A stretch of DNA of 64,000 nucleotides, from assembly GCF_023091745.1 (NCBI RefSeq), contig NC_068910.1:174275170-174339169 (forward strand), given 5' to 3'. A program made the translations under genes and the position numbers. Of the stretch, positions 22,926 to 35,905 are shown piece after piece. Position 1 is the first letter of the stretch; each line of letters starts with the position of its first letter. The DNA is from Budorcas taxicolor (taxonomy: Eukaryota; Chordata; Mammalia; Artiodactyla; Bovidae). The notes under the pieces are model-generated. The model was not told where the DNA came from. It did not search any database and was given only the letters and a program-made list of their open reading frames with translations.

Positions 22926-24369
22926 GTAAGTATGGGTTTTTTCTCTTCATTTCCCTAATTTCCATTGGCACTTAAACCTTTGGAGCTCTATGATATACAG
23001 GTATGTCCTGAGACTTCTGAAAGTTCCCCTTTCTCTCTCTTTTATTTTTTTATTTTTTTTGGCATGGACAGTGGCCTCTGGATCAAGGGCATCTTGTAGC
23101 AGGGTTATATGGTTTGTTCAGGAAGTGAGGATTTTATTGCTAACATGTCACTCAAGGAAGGGGAAGGGTTACAATGGAGAAAATGCAGTGATAGATAGAG
23201 ACCATTTTGTAATAACAATAACCAGCAAGATTTTCATCTCATTTCTGGTTGCCATTCTGCTTAACCCAAGAGATTGTCAGTAAACATGGAGTTAGATCTC
23301 AGAGACTGCCTATTAATCAGGACCCATAACTATCCTGTCAATAAGTGCCTGGATTCAGTATGTTTTGAACCCTCTCCATGATGTTCCTTGGGAGAGTGCA
23401 ATAAACGTTCATGGGTGTTTGAAAGTCCTGGTCTAAATATTTGCATAATAAAATCTTTCAGCAGCAGCAACAGGATGCCATCAGAGCTTGTAGGGATTAG
23501 GCAACTAAGAAAGAATTTCCAGAAATTAAAGTTCTGAAGGGTGTGTGCATGCATGTGTATATACATATGCATGTCTGTCTGATGATTTTATGTTGAAATT
23601 GAGGATTTTTATCTTTTAAAAATAAAAGCAAATGTGTAATTGATAGAGGAAGGCTTTTACTTCATGCACTTACCTATACTATACATTTCCTATTAGATAG
23701 TATAAAATTGTTTAACTCTTAAAAACGATTTCATAGTTCACCAAGTTTAACCTCTCAAGTCCACAGAGAAGAAAGTTAAAAACTGGAAAAGTTAAGTGAC
23801 TCATCCAGACTCAGCTTGGGTTAGTTGGTGACCCAGTGGGAATTAGACCTTTGGTATCCTTGGCACTGTTTTCAAATTTTGTCATAAAATGGTTCTTTGG
23901 TTCTGTTTTGTTTGATTTCTGCTGAGATTTGTGGAGAGCTGGTGAGTGCCAGGCTTCTTCCTGGTGGAGAGTCTTTCTCCTTTAATTTCCCAGAAGAAGG
24001 TGGGAGAACTGGGCCCCAAGCAGCCTGAACTTGTGAGTGTGACAGTGGCTCTTGTAAAAGGATTACTCAGTCCTGACATGCTGCTTAGCATAACCCCTTT
24101 CTGTTCACTGCTGTTTGGAATGTCTCATTGCCACAGTCTGCCTTCTGGTAACACGTTCCGTGCCCCATCCCCTTTGCTGCCAGGAGAACCTGTGGTATGC
24201 CTGAATGGTTTTAGGCCCTGTGACTGACAGCTGTTTGACTGGGTCTGCTGACCTTGCAGATTTTTGCATGGACCAAAAACTTTAACCTCTGATGGGCAAG
24301 GCCTTGGAATCTTTAAGTTATCATTCTTTTTGTCACAAATACATTTATGATTCATTAATGTGTAGTAAG

Positions 24370-24576
24370 AGCTTCCCTGGTGGCTCAGTGGTAAAGAATC
24401 TACCTGCCAACGTGGGAGATGAGGGTTCAGTCCTTAGATGGGGAAGATATCCTGGAGTAGGAAATGGCAACCCACTCCAGTATTCTAGCCTGGGAAATCT
24501 CATGGACAGAAGAGTTTAGTGGGCTATAGTCCATGGCGTCACAAAAGAGTCAGGTTCAACTTAGGGACTAAACAAC
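24370..24576 (+). mobile_element. Bov-tA SINE
   Basis: Sense copy, full length, more diverged than average (for example aagagtcaggttcaacttaggg at its end). Confidence 0.88.
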
Positions 24577-24801
24577 AATATGTAATAATGCACATTGAGG
24601 TGACTGCACCTCCCAGAAAATGTAATCTGTAAACAAAACAAAACAAACAAAAAACAATTCTAGCCACTGTCAGTTTACCTAAACTCAGGCTAATCTGAGA
24701 GGGAATGGACTATTAGGTGATATTTGTGTGGCTCCAGGGAGAGAAAAGGGGGGCCAAAGAGCCTGAGGAATCACCTATTTCAAAATTAAGAATATCAGAA
24801 T

Positions 24802-24868
24802 ATTTTCTCTTCTCTGTCTCTCTCTTTCTCTTTCTCTCTCTCTTGCTCTTGCTCTATCTCTATATCTC
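24802..24868. repeat. CT-rich simple repeat
   Basis: Imperfect (CT)n/(CTTT)n tract on the plus strand. Confidence 0.85.
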
Positions 24869-26013
24869 ATTCTCACATACCCATGGAGGCATCTGTGTTT
24901 GAGAGAGAAAAAAATTTTTTTCCTGATGCTCCTGATTCAGTTTGTCAGCAGAGAACAATTCTAGATCAAACACTCCAAATGTATTGGGATATCAGGATTA
25001 TATTAGGAGCTCTTTTCACAATACAAGTTCATGGACCCTATAGAATACTTATTGAATCAAAGTTTCCAGGAAAGGGACCTCCCCAGCCTCTGCCAGTGTA
25101 ATTCTTGTTTTGGTTGTACAGCACATGGGATCTTAGTTCCAATCCTATATACCTGTATCTATATATCTATATTTTTGGCCTGCCAGAGTAATTCTGATGC
25201 AGCTTGTCATGGATCAGTGTTTGAGATCCCTTGACATAATATATTTAAAGCAAGAGTCAATCAGGCTTTGTCCATCACCCATCCTGCCTTCCTCCATAGA
25301 GTCACGATAATTAATTAAAACTTTTCCAGACAACTGATACAGCAATTTAGATTAGATATGGTCAAGGGTAACACAAAAATTCAAAACAAAAATTGTTGAA
25401 ACAAAGATACACATCTATTTCTCTTTCACATAGAGAAGTCTAGAAGGCAGTCAGTATAGAACCCCATGTTTCAGAAACTCAGGCCCCCCTTCTCCTTTGT
25501 TGCTCTCCCATCCTGGAGCATACCAAAGAGCACAGGGCTTCCATCTCTTGGTCCAAGATGGTTATTCATCTCCACCCATCAAGTGAGCATTTCGGCCAAT
25601 AGAGGAAAGGGGAGAAGGACTCTTCCAGACAAATATAGCCTCCTGTTTATATCCCATTGGCTAAATAAAACAAAGCTGTAGATGGCCATAGCTGCAAGGG
25701 AGGCTGGAATGTGTAGTCTGCATTTAGGCGGCCACATGCCCAATTAATGAAAAGAGAAGGACATAAAGAATGACTGAGGACAAGGAGTGTCTTTTTGCAG
25801 TTCACCAAGTGATTCTTTTCTCTGGGTCTCTTTTCTCTCCTTCAAAACAAATAATATTCATATGCTAAGGAAATAATGTTCAAGAAAATCCCACAGATTT
25901 AGGCATAAATACATTCACTGCCAACAGCAAGAAGTTAGAAACTTATTGTGAAACTATTATGCAGCCATGACATGTGTTTATGAAGTCTCAGGAAGGACTA
26001 ATCCAAGGAGCCT

Positions 26014-26150
26014 TTGTTGTTGTTTGCTGTTTAGTTGCTCAGTCCCGTCCAGCTCTTTGCAACCCTATGGACTGTAGGCTCACAAGGCTCCTTTGTCCAT
26101 GGGATTTCCCAGGCAGGAATACTGGAGTGGGTTGCCATTTCCTTTTCCAA
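26014..26150 (-). mobile_element. Bov-A-type monomer SINE with target-site duplication
   Basis: Antisense monomer without a tRNA head. Flanked by caaggagcct (26004-26013) and caaggagtct (26151-26160). Confidence 0.85.
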
Positions 26151-28199
26151 CAAGGAGTCTTAAATAACTATTAAGTTCACACACACATGCACACACACAT
26201 GTATAAAATATATACAATATCTTTGTATTGGATTATCTCCTTTCCAGCGCTGATATTCTTGAATTCCATTATTCCATTTCATTTAAGATCAGCCTGACAA
26301 AACTACCTTAAATGTTAGTCAGAATCCCCTTTATTCAGAAATAATGCCTAAAATATCACCCTTTAGTTTTAAAGAATGCTAAAACTCAGTTATCCCAAGA
26401 ATTAGCAATCTAAGCAGCTATTAACTGCTTAATCTGAGTAAACCTGTTCAATATTCTAAAACTTTTGTGGTGCCATATTCCTAAAGACCAAAACCAATAG
26501 ACAAGATATATGTGTATGGTTATTTCTACCCAGCCTCTTTTCAGAAGGAAACCGGAAGTTACTGAAGTGCATTGCCAGGTGGGTTTGAGGACAGAAATCA
26601 AGTACAGGCTCCTGGCTACCATGGAGGAGGAAATTGCAATTAAAAGAGAACAGCACAAACTTTGCTCTGAAAAGACCCCACTGTTTTCTTCATGGAGAGC
26701 TTGGTATATATGAGGTAAAGGGACACGGGGATATATGAGACTTGGAGATGTTTAGGGTGTTCATGATGGAATAGCTGCAATAACCTAGTGACCTCAGGCC
26801 CTAGAATCCTCTCTCTCAGTCTTACTCTGGTCTTATCTAAAAATTGACTTAATTAAACTTCTTTTCTCTTTGACAACCATGTAAAATTTTCAGATGTACT
26901 CAGGGGTGCCAAGTATTAGATGATATTTGTTGCTAGGATTTAAAAGATTTTAAAAATGCAGAAAAGCCAATGCAACTTTGAGTGTCTCGCTCTGACTTTT
27001 GAGATGCACAGTTGGTGATTGATTGGAGGCTACTGTTGATCCCTGTCTTGTTGCCTGCCTTCCACTGAACTACAGTGTTTGATCCTTAAGGGGAACCGGG
27101 GTGGGGGCAGGGCTCTCCAGGGGTGTGTGACCCTCAGGCCTGGCATAACCTCAAGGGTGGAGTCAGCCTGGAATCAGTCTCACACATTATTAAATGACTT
27201 CTGCCTCATGTTCTGTGCCTGCATGAAGAGAGGTGTAGGAACTGCAGAGCTGGCTACGGGGAAGTATACCAGATGTACCTGTCTTTCACATCAGCACCCA
27301 TCTGGGTAGGCAAACTCTTTACAACAGCTGATAGCAGTCACAATCTTCCCATCTGCTGGTGTAAACCCAGCAGAGGGAAGCTGTTCTATAAAACAAAAAT
27401 TAACATCCTATAGTTTCTTATTTTTACTCTCTTCCAAATTACCTCAGGGGTATTTTTCGCCCAAATTTAAAATGAAACTGTGCTTAATAGCCATACAGTG
27501 TTTGTGTCATTATAGGAAGCTGTATAGTGACTCACAGGCAATTTTCAGGTGTGTTCTGACACCTAACGTGCATCTGTTGGATGGAGAGTAAAACTAGGAG
27601 GACCAAAGGGCAGAGAAATCCATCCACTTCTAGGATAACTGATGAGTGGTTGCCTCTGAGGTGCACCTTCCTTGGCCTGTCCAGTAAAGGACACAGCTGG
27701 CTCCTCATCATGCCAGGATTCACACCACTTCTGTGGTATGTTCAGCTGAAGCAGATGCATAAATAATAAATACTAGTTTATTAATATCAGATAAATCCTC
27801 AGCATGGCAAAAACACACGTCCTTCTGTCTTTCTCAAATGAGGAAACTGTAGTGGAGACTGCCAGACAATAGTAGGATGACATAGTAGTTTCTGAGGGTC
27901 CATCCCCAGACTTACATCCAGAGAATTCATGCAAAACCCTTAGCACAGTGCCTGACATACAGCAAGTGCTTGATACAGTTCAACTAACAGCAGTAATAAT
28001 AACAACAGCAGCAACAGAAATATAATAAAATTCTACCCAGCTGGAGAGGGTTAATGAGACAGATGTGCTTCTTCCCACTCCAATGTATCTTTTGTTAAAT
28101 TACCAGTTTTCCTCCTAAAAGTGCAAGTGTGGTCTTTCTCCCTTGCACAGTCTTCTGTTGGCTCCTTCACTGCCTATCGGATGCCACCATCTTGGCTTG

Positions 28200-28510
28200 G
28201 CCCTACCCTCCCTCTAGTTTTAGCTCTTACCTGTCCAGGCTATTCCATGCCCCCTGTGTTCTATTAGCACTTTAGATCCTTCCCTGAGCATACCTTGCAC
28301 CGACATATGTCATCGTCTTCACAGCCTATTCTTCTGGCTGGATAGTTTCCGTCCCCTGCTCTTGCTTATCTTTCCTGACCCAGATCAAATGTCACCTCCC
28401 CCGTGTAAGCTCTTCTCGTTTCTCTTAGGCAGTTACCCCTTCTATGTTCCTATTGCACTTTGGCTTTATCTCAAAGGTCATACTGACTGTGTCACGTCAT
28501 AATTTGCCTG
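28200..28510 (+). repeat. L2 fragment
   Basis: The region around cctgacccagatcaaatgtcacctccc fits the L2 3' consensus. It is broken by the L1 insertion that follows. Confidence 0.55.
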
Positions 28511-28523
28511 TCCATGTCTATTT

Positions 28524-29001
28524 TTTTGTGTGTGAATAATACTTTTATTAAGTCAATTTCATATATAATAGCAAAGGTGTCATATGGAAATTTTTTGATA
28601 TAAATTTATTTATTTTAATTGGAGGTTAATTACTTTACAATATTGCATTGGTTTTGCCATACATCAACATGAATCCACCACAGGTATACACGTGTTCCCC
28701 ATCCTGAACGCCACTCCCTCCCCTCTCCCCATACCATCCCTCTGGGCCATCTCAGTGCACCAGCCCCAAGCATCCAGTATCATGCATCGAACCTGGACTG
28801 GCGATTCATTTCATATATGATATTATACATGTTTCAATGCCATTCTCCCAAATCATCGCACCCTTGCCCTCTCCCACAGAGTCCGAAAGAAAAACACCAA
28901 TACAGTATACTAATGCATATATATGGAATTTAGAAAGATGGTAATGATAACCCTGTATGCAAGACAGCCAAAGAGACACAGATGTATAGAACACTATTTT
29001 G
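28524..29001 (-). mobile_element. L1 insertion with inverted 5' end and 3' transduction
   Basis: Ruminant L1 3' end read on minus (28884 down to about 28590) followed by an internal A-rich end, about 60 bp of extra sequence, an AATAAA signal (minus strand, about 28552-28557) and a second poly(A) (28521-28527 as T on plus). The 5' segment 28885-29001 is in the opposite (+) orientation and continues the same L1 consensus. Near-matching duplications tccatgtctattt (28511-28523) and tacatgcctattt (29002-29014) bound the whole. This fits one target-primed event with twin priming and read-through transcription. Confidence 0.8.
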
Positions 29002-29604
29002 TACATGCCTATTTATTCTCCATGAGTCTCTGAGCTCTCATAGAAGGAATCTTACCTTATCCATCTGAATTCACCTGTGGCCAAAAGAATTCATGAGTAT
29101 TTGGGAGCACTCTTATTAATCATTAAGTATTTGAAGGTTGAATTCTCACTAGCCACTTTCATTCAATCAAGCATCTAGTTCTTCTAGGTGACATAACTAT
29201 AACTTAAGAGGAAGGAGAGGAAAATATTAAGATGGAAAATGTTGTTGATACTTCAGAGCCTGTACAATTTATCTAGTAGGTGAAAGATGAAAATGAGTTT
29301 CACAGGGGACCTGGCAATATTAACTAGGAAGCATATGATGAGGCATGTCTGTCTATGATTCCAAAAGATCCTGGCTTCTTGGTAGGTGACATCAGAGAAA
29401 AATGATGTTGAATGGATCATGAAAAGAGGTTTTCATATACAAGGACTTCACAGGCAGCAAGCTGGTTGAAGTGTAGTGCCCAGGAGGAACTTCACCACTG
29501 TAGACCAAGCAGTGTCCACCCCTGGGGTCTGTCTGTGTAAGAATCCACTGCCTGAATGATCTTGCTGCCGTAGGGACATCCATACGCTGTAACCTGGTGG
29601 CGAG

Positions 29605-29815
29605 GAGGGTGTCTCAAGAGCCAGACGGCCTTCGTTTGAATCCTGACTCAGTTGTGTGGCCTCTAGCAAGTTACATCACCGCTCTTGATTCATTTTCCTC
29701 ATCTGTTAAATAGGAATAGCAATATTATTTACCTCCTAATTTTGTTGTGAGAATTGATCAGCTGAACCATGGAGAACAGTGTCTGGCAATCGGTAAACAT
29801 TCAATAAATATCAGC
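29605..29815 (+). repeat. MIR SINE
   Basis: Has the gtttgaatcctgactcagttg B-box-like part, the cattttcctcatctgttaaat core and an L2-like end with ttcaataaatat. Confidence 0.8.
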
Positions 29816-31542
29816 AATGTATTACCTCCTAAGTGGTGCTCAGGGCTTTCTCATTACATTTATTTGGATACAGACTGGAACTTAAGTCCAACAGACTGAA
29901 ATCGGGGAAGACAGCAACAAGTAAAATGATGTGCCTCTTCCCTGCTCCCCAGGGGAAGAGGCTGAATGGATGGGTACGTGGGGTCAAAATAAGGACAGAA
30001 ATAAACGGGATGAGGTACTGTATGTTCCAGTATACCTCCAGTATATATTCCAAAGATATAAAGTAGGACTGGCTGAATCTTCTTTCTTTGTTAGGAAATA
30101 ACTAGTATATATGATTTTTTTCTCAGCGTGGAACATATATCTGTTTTAAATTTATATTACAGACCACCATTCCTGAGGGGAATAAAACTAACAAAAACAA
30201 TAATAAAGCCACATTTTATAAAAATTTTTATAATTTAAAATAGGCCTTGCTTTCTTGGGGGCACTGGAAGTAACATTGCTTTCAATAAAGGGCAGGTGGT
30301 CCCCAGCTCCCCACCTATAAAAACAACTCAGATAAGTTTGCATCAATTTTTTTGAAAAACCTGTCATTAACTAAATCTGAAGTGATTAAATTAAATCCAG
30401 ACTAGGTTGACTTTTCTTGCCCAGGAAGAACTGAAGTAGAATGCTTCAGTTCCAGAGGCTTTATTTTTTTTTTCATTGTTTTCTTTACCCATTAGACTCT
30501 CTGAGCCATGCAAATGGTCCCAGCCCCCTTGGTTAGATATTACAGTAATTACAACCCTCTCTTCTAATGTGGGTCCACATGAAAAAGAGACCCCTTTAGG
30601 AATGGCTTTCATTTTTTGAGAGGACAAATGGAATTCATGTTTTGTCCATCTACTTAAGTCTCAGATAGATGAACTGAAGCAATTTTAGTTTAATAGCCCC
30701 ATCCTCACCAGGACTTCATCTCACTAGAAGGCACACACTGGTACCCTCCATAGCTGTGTTTGGCCACCCCATGCCAGACCCAGAAGGCAACCAACCCATG
30801 TGGCGGAAACAGAGATGCCCTAAGCTGCTCTTTACACATGATCTCATAGCACGTGGAAGGATGCTACAGCCAGTTGTTTTCCTTAGCTGGAAACCAGCAG
30901 TCTGCACCTGTGAAGAATCGGATGGCTTGCCCTCCCAGCCTGGCCACTGCCGGGTGGGTGTGAAATCCTGTGCCCTCCGCCTTGTTTTCCTAACTGGCTG
31001 GAATATGCTGGCCAAGCACCAGGGTGTGTTTATTACATCCTCTCTGGGCTCAGGGTCATGGACACTTTTCAAGTAGAGAAGTGACACACATCTTGCCCAG
31101 GTCGTGTTTCTGTGACATCCGGCAGGCCTTCCACAAAAACATTTTCAGGAGGAAAAGGAAAAGAATGACAAAGGCAGCAAGAACCACACTGCTGTCCTCA
31201 TCCTGGCTGTGGGAAAACATCCTGCGACACAGGACCTGGATGGATGCTGCGCACCTTTAACTTGCAGGTCAAGAGTAAAGACTCTGGGCGCCATTCCACA
31301 AAAGGAAGGACCTGTGACTTAAACACCCCAGTTTCCCCTAGGGTGGGGAATCTAGTTAAAACTTGGTCCGCTCAGAGTCTTTGGGAAGCCTTGGTCAGCG
31401 CCAGCTGGTAGCTATTTACTACTACAGAATTGTCATCGATTGGGGAGGTTTTTTTTCTTTTTTCCAAAATGCAAATAGTTTTATTGTTTTTTATATTGTA
31501 AAAAGGTTACATGCTAGTTGAAAATGATATTAATAATCTCTT

Positions 31543-31821
31543 GCTGCTGCTACTGCTGCTAAGTTGCTTCAGTCGTGTCCAACTCTGTGCGACCCCATAG
31601 ACGGCAGCCCACCAGGCTCCCCCGTCCCTGGGATTCTCCAGGCAAGAACACTGGAGTGGGTTGCCATTTCCTTCTCCAATGCATGAAAGTGAAAAGTGAA
31701 AGTGAGGTCACTCAGTCGTGTCCAACTCTTCACGACCCTATGGACTGGAGCCTCCCAGGCTCCTCTGTCCATGGGATTTTCCAGGCAAGAGTACTGGAGT
31801 GGGATGCCATCGCCTTCTCCG
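31543..31821 (-). mobile_element. Bov-A2 SINE with perfect target-site duplication
   Basis: Complete antisense dimer starting (GCTGCTGCT...). Flanked by identical 11 bp aataatctctt at 31532-31542 and 31822-31832, and little diverged between flanks. Confidence 0.95.
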
Positions 31822-34800
31822 AATAATCTCTTACAAAGTGTAAAGAAAGAAAAACTTCAAGTATGTACAGAATATTCTTTCACATAATAGAACTGATTTT
31901 CCTTAACCTGTCTCTGGGATGCAGGGATGAGTCGCCGATTCTTTCTAGATGTAACCCCGAGTACTGGTAGTGATAGACACAGAGAGGAGAAAGACATGGT
32001 CTCTGCCCTAGGGAGGCTCACAGTGAATATGGGCTGGTGAGGGAGAGAGATATACAAATGGATGATTAAAGTTTAATTTGGTGCCCGTTACCACTGATTT
32101 CTGATCTGTATCAAGAAGGAAACAAGTCACCCTGTGTGGTGGAGTTTGGAAGCATGTTCTAAGTGAGGCCTGTTGGATGATAGCATGACATCAGGGGAGG
32201 AGGAGGAGAGTATCCATGAAGGACACAGCAGGTACAATGGACAGTAGCTGGAGGAAGACCCTCAGCCTTCTGGAAACTGTACCTGGAGTGTGGAATGGAT
32301 GATGGAAGAGGGGAGAGGGCTGAAGCTGGGGCAGACTCATTCCAGATGACGACATTCCTCATCGATCCACAGACAGGTCCTGTTTTCTACCCTCTCTCTC
32401 CACATGTATTTATCACTGGTGTCCAGGTCACCAGTGTTTTTTTTTTCCCCCCTTTATTGTGTGGACAAGCAAAGAATACTGTTTACCTCAACATTCCCAA
32501 GAAACTAAAGAGCCTGGTAAAAGGACAAACAGTCCCACAAATAGTTGCAAATGTAGGATAGTAAATAATGGTTACAAAAGTTACATGTTGCAGCAATTTT
32601 CAACAATGTCTTGTAATTATCAACTGTAATTTAGGCCAACTGACCAAACCACCAAGAGCTCTCAGTGCCTCTTTGACAGCAGAGCTTGGCAAATCCTTGA
32701 AGGGGCCTCTGCCTGACCAGTCTCTCCTCAGGATTGAACCCCAAGGACGATCAGCCTGATCCCCACAGATCTCACCTCCTCTTTTCAGAGGGGACTTCTG
32801 ACTTTCTTATGTCAGTATCTGTGAGGAAGTAGACCTGTGATTGCTGCAGTAAAAGCAGAAAGTTTCTACTTAGTGATTTACCCTTCTAGGCTTGAGCTTA
32901 AGATGTAAGTGAATGTTGGATTCATCAGAAACAACAGCTGGGCATTGACAGAGGTAAGTTGAGAGGATAAAGTAGTTGCTAATTCCAGCTCAAATCCTGC
33001 TGCTCTTCAAAGGCTGTAGCACACAGACGACCTTGCTCTGCCCATAGCCCTCAGACAAATCACTTCAGCATAAGCCAGCCCCTTCAACTGCCAGCACCTG
33101 CATTTCTGAGCCTGTGGGTTTCCTCAGCTTCACAGGCCACCCTGCTAACATGCATGGCAGGATAGATATATGAGGAATATCCCCCCCAGCCTCCTCAGCA
33201 GCCTTCAACCAATGATGAGGGTATTTACACCTCAACTCTGTCAACCCTCTAATGAGAAAACCCTATCCCAGAATTCCCAGGCACTCTTTCCAAGCTATTT
33301 CCCTTCTCTGTCTCATTTTTCAATTCCCATCCTCCTCTCCTGAATTTCCAAATAGATGCTTTGCACATAAATCACCTCAGGGTCTGTTTCTGGGGAACCC
33401 GACCCCAGAAAAGTTCATTTCCATACCTTCCCCGGCCATCATCGTCTCCCCTGCTCTAAGCATGTGAGTGCACATCTGTAACATTGAGTCTGCACCTGCC
33501 TTCTGGTTGCATTTGCCTTCCGTTCATTTGGTATATGAATCCACACACCAATCCTAACCTGCTTTAAGCACTGCAAAAGAGGGTACTGTACCTTATACTT
33601 CTTTATCCCCCTGCACTGCCCGTCCTTGAAATGGGTTCCTAGCCTGTGAACCACAAATATTTGCTGACCAGCTGTTAGATCGAGATTGGAACTTGACACT
33701 AGTATAGGACTTATGCTAGTAGACAGCTGCTGATGACATGGCAGGTCATAAGGAAGACAGGAACGCTACAGACATTGGGTTCCAGTCATGGGTTGTAGCT
33801 ATTGGTTTTCAGGTTCTATTGGTCTTCTTTCTATGTGGTGGCCAAAGTGTAGTCTCTGGCATTGGGCATCACTGGGAACTACATTCAGAATCTACAAGTT
33901 AACAAGATCCCCAGGTAATCTGTGTGCACATGAAATTGTAAGATGCACTGGTCTCAAGGATCCAGCTCCCACAGGGTTTTTCTACTAGAGGATTCCCCCG
34001 AGGTCTGGACATACCCACATGTGTGCTTGCATGCATGATTCATGTATGGTTTATAAACACACACAGCCATACCCCCACAGGTTTCTTTGTAAGACTCATT
34101 TTGTTACAAAGTAATAAGTCAGTAACCTTTAAAAATGATCATCTTTGGCGATGTTAGAGTAAACAGAAACCCAGGGAACATCAAACATTATTTGTTATAC
34201 AGTTTCTGAGTATTTGTCACACATCTGATGAGGGCAAGGCACTGGAAAGAGTGCAAAGTTAAATATTTAATAAAAATCAACCCTTTTGTTGTTATAAGGG
34301 GCTCTGGTTTTTCTTCTCTTAGAAAGGATCCTTCACTGGGCGTTGATACTTCCTATGTAACATTCCTAGAATTCCTCACCCCATCCCCTCTCCAGTGGAA
34401 AAGGGGGTGGTGATGGGGGAAAGATGAGGAGAGTGTTCCTAATTAGCACTTTTATACATAACATAGAGGGTGTATATACAAGATTTTCCTTTGCTTAAAT
34501 TTCCATTTTTTTTTCTTGTTACTTGATTCATCATATTTCAACCAGGATCTGAAAGCATCCCCAAAACTCCCAGCACGATTTGACACTGAGATAGTGTCAT
34601 CATGATGTTAAGGGGTTTTGTTTTTTTAAAAATAATTTTACTCTCAAAAATTATGAGGAGAACACTTGAAAGTAGATGAATTTTATTGCGTAGCCATAAC
34701 TGTACTATTTAAGCTGATATTTATATTTCAGCTCTCTTCCTTATTTATTAAAAACAGTAAGTCTGGTTTTATTTAGTAGTGAATAGGAGTGGGAAACTTA

Positions 34801-35639
34801 GTGCTAGTTCACAGCCTGTAAGAAAAGATGTATCTGACAGTCAGCAGATCAGCAATGGACTGTCACACTGAAATGCTCACGCTAGAGTTCTTAGCATTAA
34901 CCAGAATGAGTCTTGTTATTTAAGAAACTGAGGAGGGCATCTTGGCATCAGTTTATTCCTTGTTAAGTAATAAATAAATCTAGAGTAGGTAAAGAAATAG
35001 TTGCTATTTAAGATTAATAAATTTAAGATGCCTGGAAAATGAATGTTTTCAGAACTGTAGATTTCCCAACTTGAGTGCTATGTCAGTTCCATAGAGTTTC
35101 AAATAACTGGCAAATCACCCAGAAAAGTGGAAAACAAACACCTTCCTATCTCCTGTTGCTGAAGTCTTTATTTACTTAGTATGGTTAATTTTAGAGATCC
35201 CTGGATTATACTAAACTCCTCTTGCTGTCTATGTTTTCTCTGGCTCTTCTACCATGTTCTTCTTAGGAGACTATCTTCCTTCAGCTGTGACAACCACCCC
35301 TGTCTCAGTCAAAAGTTTCCTCCTCCTTCGAAACACTTCCCAGAGCCCACCTTCTCTGTGATAGCTCTGCATTCCCAAAACATGATTTGGTGATCAACTC
35401 TTTCTCTTCAAGACTGGTAGGTACAGATTAAATTGGCAGAGAAGGTGGGCAACAGGAGGAAATGGGAAGTTACAGAGATTTCCTGAAGGAAATATTCTAC
35501 CATCCTCCACTTTAGAAAGTGAGAATTACCTTGAAGGCTAAATGCATAGGTTTTAGTATTCCACACAGTAGATAAAATGAAAACAATGAATACAATGAGA
35601 TGACACTTCTATTATTCTGCTGAGAAATGGCAAAATTAA

Positions 35640-35905
35640 ATCATGCTGTAGTCTAAATGTGCACAGCCATCCCCACAATTCCTGTGTTGAAGACTAATCC
35701 TAAAGTGATGGTATCAAAAGGTGGAGTTTGGGGGACGTGATTAGGTCTTAAGGGTGGAGCCCTCATGTATGGGATTAGGGCCCTTATTAAAGAGTTTTCA
35801 GGGAGCTCCTTTGTCCCCTTCCTCTATGGAACCAAAAACCAAATCTACGAACACTATGATCTTAGACTTAGCAGTCTTCAAAACTGTGAGAAGCCCAAAT
35901 AGACT
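35640..35905 (+). mobile_element. MLT1-like LTR remnant
   Basis: tgttgaagactaatcctaaa, gatggtatcaaaaggtggag, taggtcttaagggtggagcc and ccttattaaagag in order match the MLT1/MST (MaLR) LTR consensus. Noncoding fossil. Confidence 0.75.

Noticed and set aside
28806..29006. Open frame on minus resembling one at 56452-56664
   Set aside because: Both come from the same L1 3' end sequence; the similarity is repeat-derived and not a gene family.
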